DNA from: Andrena cerasifolii
Lineage: Eukaryota > Arthropoda > Insecta > Hymenoptera > Andrenidae
Reading direction: 5' to 3'
NCBI RefSeq assembly: GCF_050908995.1
Contig: NC_135118.1
Location: 22,701,501-22,765,500 of the forward strand
Length of the DNA stretch: 64,000 bases
The notes beneath the pieces are model-generated. The model had not been told where the DNA came from. It ran no database searches and worked only from the letters and a program-made list of their open reading frames with translations. Position numbers and translations under genes: made by a program. The stretch's first letter is position 1; the number at the start of each line of letters is the position of its first letter. Shown here one piece after another: positions 46,826-57,680 of the stretch.

Positions 46826-48754
46826 TGTCGACTGTCGCTACCGCTATCAGTTACATGTCGCCGGGCTATTCCAACCTAACCTGAAACTTATTTCATTAAT
46901 ATCTCATCACGCCTGCAATATTTCCTAAATTTAAAGACATTTTTCTTATGTAAACCGCATATAAGCTTTCGAATAAGACCAATTTCAATAAAATTGGTCC
47001 GCGCTTAACAGAGATATCATAATATCGTCTCATGGATCAGTCGGAAATTTTAAGATTTTTCTTCGTCTTCTCCAAGAAATTTTTTCGTCAACATAATACG
47101 TATACGCGTTACACGCACACCTTCAGCCAAAACGGAACTAACACACGTTTCGTTCGTCAATCGCTATCTTCACTATGCAATCTACTGAAAATTTTGACAG
47201 CTTACCGTCAAGTTATAACCAAGTTATAAACGTGTTTTTACAAATATATACATAAATGAATTTCTTTTTAATTCAAATGATAAAAACCAATTCCACCAAT
47301 CCAATTGTCTTGAAGCTTTGCAGGCGTGCGTAGTTTGGATGGCAATAGAATATATTTAAAAAAAAGCCCGAAAGGATGAAAAAATTATCCAGTCATCAAT
47401 TAATAATATAATAATAATTTATAATATTGAAAATTATCTGAAGTCATTCTCTATGCAAATTATCTTTGTAAAAAGAAGTGAGATCTCCATAAAAAACTTC
47501 AGAAAAGTAAAAAAAATACGCCAAGTACACGAAATCAAATAAATCACAAAAAATAGAAGATAATAATAATTATAAAATAAAAAAAGATGTGAAATCAAAA
47601 TGAGCTGCACGTACATAAAGGTAATGGTAAATACAAATAAATATTTTAATACGAATAAACATTTAATTCAAAATACTTGCATACTGAATGCAATTCGAAG
47701 ATTCTGTTCGCGAAAGTTGCAAGGAAGCATAGTCCAAGATCCATTTCCACACGGGCGCGGTATGCGTGGCACGCATGTCGGGTGACTGGCTTCTGGGGTT
47801 GGTCGAGAGAAAAGGGAGTTCGCGTAAGACGTTTCCGTGCGTGGATACGTGGGAAGGTCGAGAACGCGGATCCACGAGGGCAAAAGGACTCCGGGAGTGA
47901 TTTCAGCGCACCCTCTCGCCACACCCAGATCGACCTCCCCCTAAGAAGTCACATCCATCAAGCTGGAATCTTGATTTCCAAATCCACCCTCCCGCGGCTG
48001 GTTGCCTTTCCGCTCTCGTCCGGGCGTTTCTTCTCTTTCAAAATGCCCCGCCTCGCGTGACCTGCCGCCTAAACGGGCTCGCTTCCGTCTCGCCGGGTGT
48101 TGCAACCTGGAAGTCACGTTTCGCGTTTACTGGATGCCAGATGGAATCCGCTGGCCCGTAGACGTTCTTTCCTTAGCAATGACGCGGACGGGTTCGAAGG
48201 GCAGAGATTTTTAACGCGCCCTCGAACGGTGCTTTGCATCGTTATCGCCGGGATTACCGTCTGGGAAAGGATGCTGGCGAGGCCGCTAGTATTCTGGGCA
48301 AAACGGGCGCGCTGAAAGCTTTGGTTAACAGGAATCGAACGGTACCACTTGGAGCTTGAATACCAAATGGGAATATTGTTAAAAGGTGGACCAAAGTTTG
48401 TAATTCATCAGCTGATCGAGCGAGAGACTTGAGACTGGTGAACTAGCATCCGTGGGATGAATAGACATTTTTTAAATAAATGGAAAGTTTTACGTCGCGT
48501 ACATTTAAGGGGTCTTCGCAATGTGACGTCTGGAAGAAATTCATTTTTCGGGAATTAAAAAGGAAACAGTTTGTAGCTTTATTCTATCGCGTTTTAAGTC
48601 TATAAGAAATTGTATGTAAAAGTATCCATTTATAACGCAGTAGGAGCATAACAGAAAATATACCAACGTCAGTGTATCTTCAGAACTCTCTGCTAAAACT
48701 AAGGGCAGTTTTAGAGAAAAGGATGAAGTTTACACTTTGGAGCCCCTAGCAGTA

Positions 48755-49578
48755 GGGGAGACCGGAACAAAGTGAGACAAATAAAGTTTGAAGTCGAATA
48801 AAATTTTTCCCTTTCAATAAAAATATGTGGTAATAGATTTATGATATAATTTAAACATTACTATTGATAAAGGACGAATATTAAAATTCAACTTGAAAAG
48901 AAAAAGCCACTTTACCCCGTGTAAGGGGTACTCCCTATCCGGGGTGAAGTGAGCTGAAATAAAATAAGAACTTTAATTAAGGATATAGGTAATTATTAAC
49001 CCCTTGCACTGAACCGACGCGTGTAGCACGTTAGCTTCTGCTTTTTTGCATCGTGATTGTCAAAAACTGTGGCAGATTTTTCATTTTTTTTAGATTAATT
49101 TCCGGTCCATCACGCCACGTGGTATTCTAGCCAGCTGACAGGTTAGAATATTGCGCACCTCACTTGCGCATCTGTTCTTTGCAGCTCAGTTTACCCCGGC
49201 CACTTTATTCCGAATATATATTCAGTAGAAAATTAATTATTTAATAATGTTGGGATTAATGTTTTCTTAAACGCGTGTGCATGTATGTTTATAAGGTTGT
49301 TTTAAACACGTATACAAATTTTTGAGTTAAAATAACACATTTACGACTCATTTATCCAAAAAGCTAAATTGAAAAGAAAATCCAATCGGAAGTCTCTAAA
49401 AATTGATCTTTAAGTTTTTAAATGAATTTACATTTTTCGATATCTGAATGTGCGTAATTATCATTGTTATATTACATACATTTATTACGTCACCAAATTT
49501 TGTAAATTTATTCTATTGTTAAAAAACGAATTAAGGAAGCTCATTCTACCACGAGGCTCACTTTATCCCGGTCTCCCC
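48755..49578. mobile_element. TA-flanked non-autonomous element, 824 bp
   Basis: TA at 48753-48754 and 49579-49580 flanks ends that read GGGGAGACCGGAACAAAGTG and, in reverse complement, GGGGAGACCGGGATAAAGTG, a TIR of about 22 bp with two differences. The interior is AT-rich and carries further related motifs (CACTTTACCCCG near 48,908 and CAGTTTACCCCGGCC near 49,187), perhaps inner repeats. No transposase-like frame is visible. Confidence 0.75.
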
Positions 49579-49580
49579 TA

Positions 49581-52500
49581 TAGGAACTTGAGGCTAGCAG
49601 CCTTGAATACAACGAAGTTTCTTTGAAACGTGAAAAGATGTCCGTTTAACCGTGCTCGATCCCTAATGTGATCGTTTCTGAGGTACCTACGCGATAGGAA
49701 TGAACGGGAGAGAAGATGCATGCATCAAGGTTGGGTAACGGGTATAACCGTGGAACCGCCTAGTCGCCAGGAATACTTAATCGTCGATAAATGTCACCAT
49801 AAAGAATCGATAGAAAGGAACACAGGGCGTAAGGCGTTAATAAAATGCGCGTACGCATGCGACATTCTATAAAGGACGCTCGTTTAACCGCGGCTAGGCG
49901 TTATTTTCGTCGGGATATCTTAAACAGCCGTGTGGACGTTATCACACAAACGTCGTACAAATTTACAGCCTGTCATTATCGATTTCACCTGAGTTATTAA
50001 TTAAATCTCGCCGATAACTTTCTCTCTCGTAAGTCTTCTTTGTCGCTCTCTTACCCATTTTGCGAGTGAAGACAACTTTTCCTTTGACTTTGTTTGACCG
50101 TCGAAGTTGCCTTTTAAGTACCTATTGACACGAAGAACTTGAGTTACTTGATCAAAGCTGTCGATACTATTTCAAACCCAATCAGAGAGAATCACCCGTT
50201 GCTTTGATTTTATGTCGCATTTCTTGGTGCTTGAAGGCCATAACGCCAGGAAAATAACACTCGCGTGTCACACACTCATTGATAGTAGAAGGGAAAAAGG
50301 TATTTGCCAGAAGTTACTGAAAAGAGTAAGCTGGCAAAGGGTCGAAGGTACGAAGAAATAAATAATTCTCAGGAGCGCGTCATTCCCTGGCCCTTGTTTA
50401 TTCGAAGCTTTCCATTGCTGAGCTTTCGCGGTCTCGCAGACTTCTTGGCTCGGAGTTACGTCTTTCTAAATGACTGGAGACAGGATGACAAAGCGGAGCA
50501 TGGACAAGTAGAGGTGGGGCGAGCGGAAGACGAGCCTGGTGCACAGAATAAGACGCGTATTTATCATTGGCTCGCCGGTAGCTACGGGTAATTAAAGCCT
50601 CTCCCTGTGCTCTGACCCAGATATTAATTAGGCATTCGTGGACGCGTCTCGCGCCGCCTGCCTTCCTCCCTTACGCTATTAAATGCTTGGCCGTTTGCGT
50701 GCCCGCGATACGGAATGGTTGGATTGAGAAATTCGCTTGTCGTTTTGGTGGGCCGAGTTGGCACATGCCGGCGTGTTTCGTCCATTGTTTCTGATTGTCG
50801 GTCATGTTGGATAATTTCGAAGGTATTTACTGTATGATTTGCCGCAATGCAGTGTCCACTAGCCCTGGTACGGTATTCAATTCAGCTATGGGTACATTTA
50901 ACATTTCAAGGGACGGGAAACACACTCTCCTTATATTTTTTTTTTTCAGAATTAGAAAATTTACAGAAATGAGACCACTGTTGGGTTGAAAAAGACCGAA
51001 GGATCGTAGTAGGATTTTTGACGACTTGAAGGATGGGACTTGTTATTGGGTTGAATCCACATTCAAATGGGGTTATTTTTTTCGATTTTTGTTGATTACT
51101 TTTGCAAAGATTATATTTAGAAAAATTATTAATATAGGAATTATAGTGAATATAATAAGAATAATTATTATAGGGATGATTATATATATTTTATTAAAAC
51201 CTTTTAATTGGAAGTTAAATGTAATTTGTTATACTATATACATAGGATTAGAAGTTTCATCAATAGATTGTAATATATAGAAATAATCAGATGATGTCTA
51301 CAAAATGTCAATATCATGATGCGGTTTCGAAATTTAATATAAAGCCAAACTTAAGCGCGGCTGCAGACCATTTATTATATGTAAAGCTTCGACTAATAAG
51401 AATACATAATGAAATTATGTATATATAGATATAAAAGTAAACACAGCATATCAAATTCTTAATTAAAACAAAATTAAATTAATCAGGAAGGCAATATTGT
51501 TTTTGCACCTGGGCGGCCAAAATCCAGAAACTCAAAGAAACTATCAAATCCAAAACACTGTTCTCCCATTCTGATACCTCGCGTTGTCACCCATTGCACG
51601 AGCGAAACTTTATTGGCGTACGCTGACTCTGCTGGTAATTGAGCGTTGGTGCACGCGCGCGTCGTGACGCGCCGTATTCCTCATCGCGGTCTTTAAACGC
51701 GGCCGCGGTGGCATCGCCATCAATTTGCCGGCGTGCGCGCGCAAAAAATACAAAACTTGCGAATAAAATATGTGCGCGTCGAAACCGGGCGCGTGCGAAG
51801 TATCGCGGCGGCGGCAGGTGCGTTCTCCACTTTATCAAACACGTTTTTCTCTAGCCGAGCGCGCGGCTATCGCCTGAAAAAAAAAAAAAATGAGAAAAAG
51901 AAAACGCCCGAACGGCGGATCGGGGACGCGAGACTGGGTCGAAACATAATTTTACATAAAATTAATTAATTCGACGGCGCTCGGGGTCGTAAATAATCGC
52001 GCCTCTTCTTCCGCTGAATTTATTCCCCGAACCTTTTTCGTGCACGAGCGACGCGCCATTCGTAAACATCCAGCAGAGCGACGAAAACTGCGGGTGAATA
52101 AGATATGAATTCGCTCGTTCGCGTCCTGATCGCATCTCGGCGAGCGCACCTACCTACGTACGGCCGCCGAGCGTGCGGGGACGCGCGAAAAGGGAAAGCA
52201 GGAGCGGCAGAATTATCGCGGCCGAATCGGCGAAAGGATTAAGGCGAGCTGTAATTCCTGGATTTATTGTGCTGCGAAATTTAAAATAGATCGCCGCGAG
52301 TGCCCGACCGAATATAACATTTCGCCGCGGGGCCCGGCTACATTTATTCTCCTCCGCGTGACTCTTGCCCCCGAGATAAGTGTTCCTTCTTTATTCCCTT
52401 CTTCTCCGGCTGCCTCCTCCTCGCGTTCCTCCTCGCCTCCACCTGTCGCGCCTCTTAGCGAAACTTCGCCGTGCTTATCTTCAGTGACATTCTTCCGGCC

Positions 52501-54388
52501 GGCGATAAAGCACCGTTGCGGGGCCCGTACGCAATTTTATCGGGCCGCGATCGCGACAAATTTGCAGGCGCGTGCGGAGAGGCCGTTCTCCCGCGCGATT
52601 CGCTAGCCTACGAATCCGGCGCGCCGCGCCGTCCAACGGAGTCCCTACGGTCATAGTTACCGGGGATCCGTATCGCGGTAATTTATTGCTCCTGATACAC
52701 GCGCGATTCGCGCTCGTCCATCTCCGCGGAGATGAAGTATCGACGGACAGGCGATTAATTGAATTTTTTAGCAGGCTTCGGCCGTTTTGCTTCTGACAGT
52801 GGAACGTGCACGCGAACGTGCGCCGCTCCGCGCCGGCCGATCGCGATGAAATTCCTCCCCGGGATTAATCAAACTTGAGCCTCTTTTTTCTTCCCTCTCG
52901 CTGCCTCTCGCGATCGCTCGATGTCGAAATTTACTGCAGCTTTTATTTACCGTCGACCGTTCACGGCTGGCTCCTCTTGCGCGCGGGGCGGATGGATATA
53001 GTTACGCGCGAGTTCGCGGATCCCTTTATCTCGGTTTAGGGCAGAAGGGAATGATTTACGATCATCTACAGTCCGGCCGGCGGAGGAACCGGGGGTAGGC
53101 GGTTTCGTGAATTCTGCAGGTGGACGAAGTGGTTCAGCACCAGGAATAGATCAAAGCGTCTTCAACGAGACGGGATCGTTTCTACCAGATGCGCGGATAA
53201 TCTCCGTTCCCATTCGTCTGTATTTATTACATCGCGTTAGACTCGCTGTCGCCTGCGTTTAATGACGGGGAGACGCGAAACTGGGGCGTTTGTCGCGCCG
53301 GCCACGTCCGTGGATTTTAGAAATCGAGCCTCCGCGGTGCCGTTCGGATCATAAGTCGAGAGAAACTTCGGACGGACGGAAATAAATGTCCTGTTCGGTT
53401 GATTCTGTGAAACACTGTGGCCATTCCGTTCTTCCTCCCCTGCCCGTCAGTAAACAGAAACCCTGCACCGTACTGATCGTAACGGAGCGAATTATTAATA
53501 CAGGAATCATCGAGCAATTCAATTACACGTGCGCCCGTTACGCTCGCGATAATCGTAATTTATAACGACCATTACGAAGCCCATTAAACTTCGTGTAATT
53601 TCGCTGGCAGTACATAAGAGGCAGCTCCAGTTTATTAATTCCTCTATCGTTCAGCCGCGTTCCATTGGGACCGTAATTTTCCCGCTCGATTTCACTTGAA
53701 CAGCGGCTCGCGTTAATCAACGTGACGGTCCCGATCGTAATCCCCGAAACGGCGCAGCGATAAAAGGCGTTGCGTGGCTGTCGGCGCGATTGCGCAACGG
53801 GAAAGCGAAGGAAAACCAGTTGCTCGGTGGTTACAGGGGCTTCTTTATCGCTCCTCTCCATCTCTTAACGAGAGACAAAAATTGTTGCGGGCACGAGCGC
53901 GTGCACAGCCATAAAGGCGGGTCCAAATGCGAACGAGCGCGGTGGTTTCGCGTCAAGGAGGCCGGAAGCGGCCTACTTCCGAAACGGCGTATAATTTTTT
54001 ATGCAAAGCCAGCGATCGTTCCAGCTCGAAAACTGTAATTTGTAGCGGTCGTTGTTAGCGGTGCAACAGGGTGCAAGAATGCATCCGTGGAGGCGCGTCC
54101 ACGTGCACCGATCGCAAGGTGGCCCTAGACGACGCCCGATAATTACCTCGTCAGAGGCTTCCTTTCTTCTCTCTCTCTCTCCATCGCCGCGGCCGGTGTA
54201 ATTTTGGCCAACGAGTCGCCTAACGACCGTGTCCCTTGTCTGGCAATCGGAATCAGGAAAGAGGATGTCGAGGATGCACATTATACGGGGTGTGTCTAGG
54301 AACTGAAACGGGTGGTCGCATGATTCGACGGCTTTAACGTGATCCACGGTACCTAAGTTGCAAAATTGTAGCGGGTAACCTTCTTCGA
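49581..54388. other. noncoding, CpG-rich with AT-rich island, no gene seen
   Basis: An AT-rich island at about 51,060-51,480 encodes only low-complexity Ile/Lys/Asn ORFs. The flanking CpG-rich DNA is rich in AATTA/TAATTA words (for example ATTAATTAATTCGACG near 51,961), which could be homeodomain-type sites, but clustering was not measured. Confidence 0.42.
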
Positions 54389-54392
54389 TTAA

Positions 54393-55120
54393 GGGGACCT
54401 TCCGGTCTGAAAGTCGATTTTTTTTCTCCATTTTTCGAATGTTCAACCTTTTGGGAATACGTGTCTGAAAGGATTTGTTGAAATTCGTAAAATTCACGAA
54501 GTTATAGGCATTTTAGTAGCGGCAAATGCATGGGCAACAGCGAGCCACTCGGCGCCCGCGTTAAACTTTAAACGCGTTTTTCTCGAAACAGAGTTCTCAA
54601 AACGGTGGGACCTGTATTTCCAGAAGTTTTTATTCGATTCGACTGAAACTTTTTTTATTTTGAAGAATATACTACTGGCTACGGGGGATACCAGAAAAAA
54701 TATAAAAAAATTGAAAATTTGTAATTTTCAAAGGCGTTGAAAGGATGACGTATATAGGGAAAAAGTGATTTCAAACTTCAAGTGTTGTTATTTTCTAAAT
54801 AAATGTCATTTTTGTAAATTGTTCTGGTTTCACCCCAGCCAGAAGTGTATTCTTCAAAATAAGAAAAGTTTCAGTCGGATCGGATAATAACTTTTGGAGA
54901 TACAGGTCCCACCGATTTGGATGAATTTTTTGACGCCTTGACTTTAACGACTCCGCAGTGCCGTCTGCAATGATTAATTATAAAACAAAAAATATATTTC
55001 TATAACTTAAGATATTCTTAATACAATGCAAAAAGTCCCATTAAATTATATATAGTACTTTTCCTTTAATTAATTCCTAAAGATCACGTATTTTTGGGGG
55101 CTCTAGACCGGAGGGTCCCC
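54393..55120. mobile_element. TTAA-flanked element with inner inverted repeat, 728 bp
   Basis: TTAA at 54389-54392 and 55121-55124 flanks GGGGACCTTCCGGTCT and the complement of GGGGACCCTCCGGTCT, a 16-bp TIR with one mismatch. A second, inner inverted repeat pairs 54603-54680 with 54837-54914 (CGGTGGGACCTGTAT... to ...ATACAGGTCCCACCG). There is no coding remnant. The target site fits a TTAA-specific transposase such as piggyBac. Confidence 0.82.
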
Positions 55121-55124
55121 TTAA

Positions 55125-57170
55125 GGTCCTATTTCAATTTTCTACGGCTTTGTACATTGTAGCTTTAAACTGTCCCACTGTTTACATAAGAGACACTTTA
55201 ATTACACCCAAGTAATTCCCCGTATATTTTACTTAAGTTATCAATAGATCTACGGAACCTGTTTTGTTGCAAAGGATTTATGTTCCAAGCTGCACCGTTG
55301 TTGCCACTCGATCGCTCTAGAACCGCCTCCGTTTGCCACTTTATATTCCTCTCGGGTTTAAGGCTGCGGCCTGTTCGATGAACAATAAATTCCTACCGGT
55401 AAAATTGTTACCCCGTGCCTAATTAGTGGTTATCGTGGCCAGTCGTTAAACCTGAAATATTACACTCAGTTTGTCCTTCCAATCTACTTTGTTATGGCTT
55501 CTTTAGCTGCGATGCGTCCCATAGATTAATGCTACTGCTTCTTATACAGCGGAGTGTGCAACGATCAAGCGGGTGAGAAGCCTTTAAAAGATCAACCGGC
55601 GAAAATAAATCAGTCTTATGTAATTCGTTATATCAAACGATTAGTGGCGATAAACAAGTGCAAGGTTGCAAGAAGGAGCTTCATTGCTACCCTATTGGCG
55701 ATAATTTATCGATCACCACTGATACCTTCAATTTGAACTGTTTAAAAGTAATTGCATACAGAATATTGTCTTTAAAAAAACAAACCTTTTAAAGCACTTC
55801 GAGTCTCTTTTATTATTTACTTTCACGTTCGTACTATCTGGAAAATATCGAAAGTATGTCAGAGTGTCCACGAACGTTTGCTCGATGTGAGTTAAAGGGC
55901 AGTGCTATTTTCCGAGCAAACAGCAGCAAAATTTAGGATTTTTATTTTAGAAACCAGCGATTCCATTCATCTGAAATTTTGACCATGTTTTTATGCATCT
56001 TTGAAGAAGTTGCAGTTTCTTTTTAAACTCTCTTGGCCTGACCGGCTTGAAGCCACTCATACTACAGTAAACCCTCGTTATGAGCTCGACAAACAGGGCT
56101 GGCGGCGAGCTCGTAGCGCGTTGCGAACACCATTCCGCGGCCAATGGCGCGAGTGAGAAAGCATAAGAACGAGCGTGAAGAAACGAAAGAGCCTCTCTCT
56201 CGTTCCGGGTTCCCAAATGGTGGGGACAGTCGCCGGGCTTTAAGCGCGTGGTGGAAACGGGCTCATAACGAAGATTTGCTGTATGTTGGTGCTACCGTTA
56301 AAAAAACCATCCCTTTAACATCGAAGTAGATCTTGTAATCAAAATGGCGGTCTCTGCTAATACTGTAGGAGGAAGTAACGACTATGGGAAAGGAATCACA
56401 GGGTGTGATTAAAGTACGTTATAGAAGTGCACCGCTATCGATTAAACACAGCGGATGAAAGTGCGGATCGGCTTGATAACACGGCGCGCAACTATAATTT
56501 CTCCTAACTGTCGTCTCTCCAATAAGAAGCCTACCTCGCGTACGCCTATGTCGATCGTCCCAGCCCGTCCGTGGTCGTATTTACAGCCTCGCATAAATCT
56601 GCAACGAAGCTTCACCGTGCGCCCGAGCCTCTATTTCTGCATCGTGGAAACATTTTACGACTGCTGCATCAATTTGTTTTCTTCCTCCTCGGCCTCCTCT
56701 CCCGACCGAAAGGCTCGTGGAAAGAGAGTCCCTCGCGACGTCCCGCAGTATTCATTAATAGCGCTGCTGCGTCCTTGCTGGGACATCCGCCGCGCGCGAC
56801 CTGTAATAATGATGATTCCATTCAATTAATTAGGAGCGTCGTTATTGTAAGCCCTCTGCGGCACATGCTATCAACGTCGCCACTATTTTGCGTCTAATCG
56901 CGCACGAGGATTTACAGGCTTCGCACCGGCTCCGCTAAATCGGAGCCACAATTCGCCACTAAATCATCGCTAAGGCGGCATTAATCCGATGATTAAACAC
57001 GTGTTGAATTTTCGTGAACCAACTTTCGGAGAACTTGATTGCATGTGTTATTCGTGCGTCTTGTCACGATTCTGCACCGTCGTCGGTGATAAGGCGAATC
57101 CGGGACTGTCGATACCAGTGAACGGCGGAAAATACAGGAATGATCAAACTATTTCGCGGAGGGGGAATAA
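55125..57170. other. noncoding, no gene seen
   Basis: Mixed composition. ORFs at 55947-56216 and 56455-56897 are short or overlapping and lack a domain. No repeat was recognised. Confidence 0.4.
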
Positions 57171-57520
57171 CCAATCAACGCCAAGGTGGGAAACGAAACG
57201 GCGCCACCGTCGAGCCAAACCAAGCTAGCCAAGCGGAGAAGCTGTTGTCGACACTGGTTGGCTGAAGCCTCATTTCCCTTGGCTAGCTTGGTTTGGCGGT
57301 GATGACGCCATGATGGGAATCGAAAGCGTGACGTCACTTGCCTTGGCTTGGCTTGACGGTGGCGCCGTTTCGTTTCCCATCATTGCGTCATCACCGCCAA
57401 ACCAAGCTAGCCAAGGGAAATGAGGCCTCAGCCAACCAGTGTCGACAACAGCTTCCCCGCTTGGCTAGCTTGGTTTGGCTCGACGGTGGCGCCGTTCGTT
57501 TTCCACCTTGACGTTGATTA
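57171..57520. repeat. nested palindrome, about 350 bp
   Basis: The outer ends are AATCAACGCCAAGGTGG and the complement of CCACCTTGACGTTGATT. Within them the word CCAAACCAAGCTAGCCAAG occurs four times in alternating orientation, so each half is itself a hairpin and the two halves are also complementary to each other. Other paired words are ACGGCGCCACCGTCGAGCC and TTGTCGACACTGGTTGGCTG. It is probably a MITE or fold-back element; the target duplication is unclear and no coding is present. Confidence 0.8.
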
Positions 57521-57534
57521 GTGTTGGCTAGAAC

Positions 57535-57680
57535 CGTGATTTCGGAATCACGAGTGATCCGATCACGTTCATTCTCAATCACGGTGATTTTTCACAGTGA
57601 TCCATGATTTTTGTGATCGCTTCTGATTGGTGCAGGCAGAACAGTGATTCACGATTTTCGTGATTTGATTGGTGGAAACA
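57535..57680. repeat. GTGATT/AATCAC-rich stretch
   Basis: Directly after the nested palindrome, GTGAT and its complement ATCAC recur about a dozen times in about 145 bp (GAACCGTGATTTCGG, CACGGTGATTTTTCAC, CAGTGATTCACGATTTTCGT). The spacing is irregular and the motifs lie in both orientations. It may be the degenerate end of another element. Confidence 0.55.

Larger units (their letters stand above)
44617..48752. other. noncoding, no gene seen
   Basis: GC-rich and AT-rich segments alternate, with an AT-rich island at about 47,200-47,690. It includes a run of 14 G and a possible old transposon end near 46,813. Overlapping ORFs at 46022-46928 and 47646-48315 have no domain. Confidence 0.42.

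Noticed and set aside
51026..51280. Hydrophobic Ile-rich ORF, possible membrane or mitochondrial-derived peptide
   Set aside because: Lies in an AT-rich island where AT bias alone gives Ile/Lys/Asn; no mitochondrial gene was recognised.
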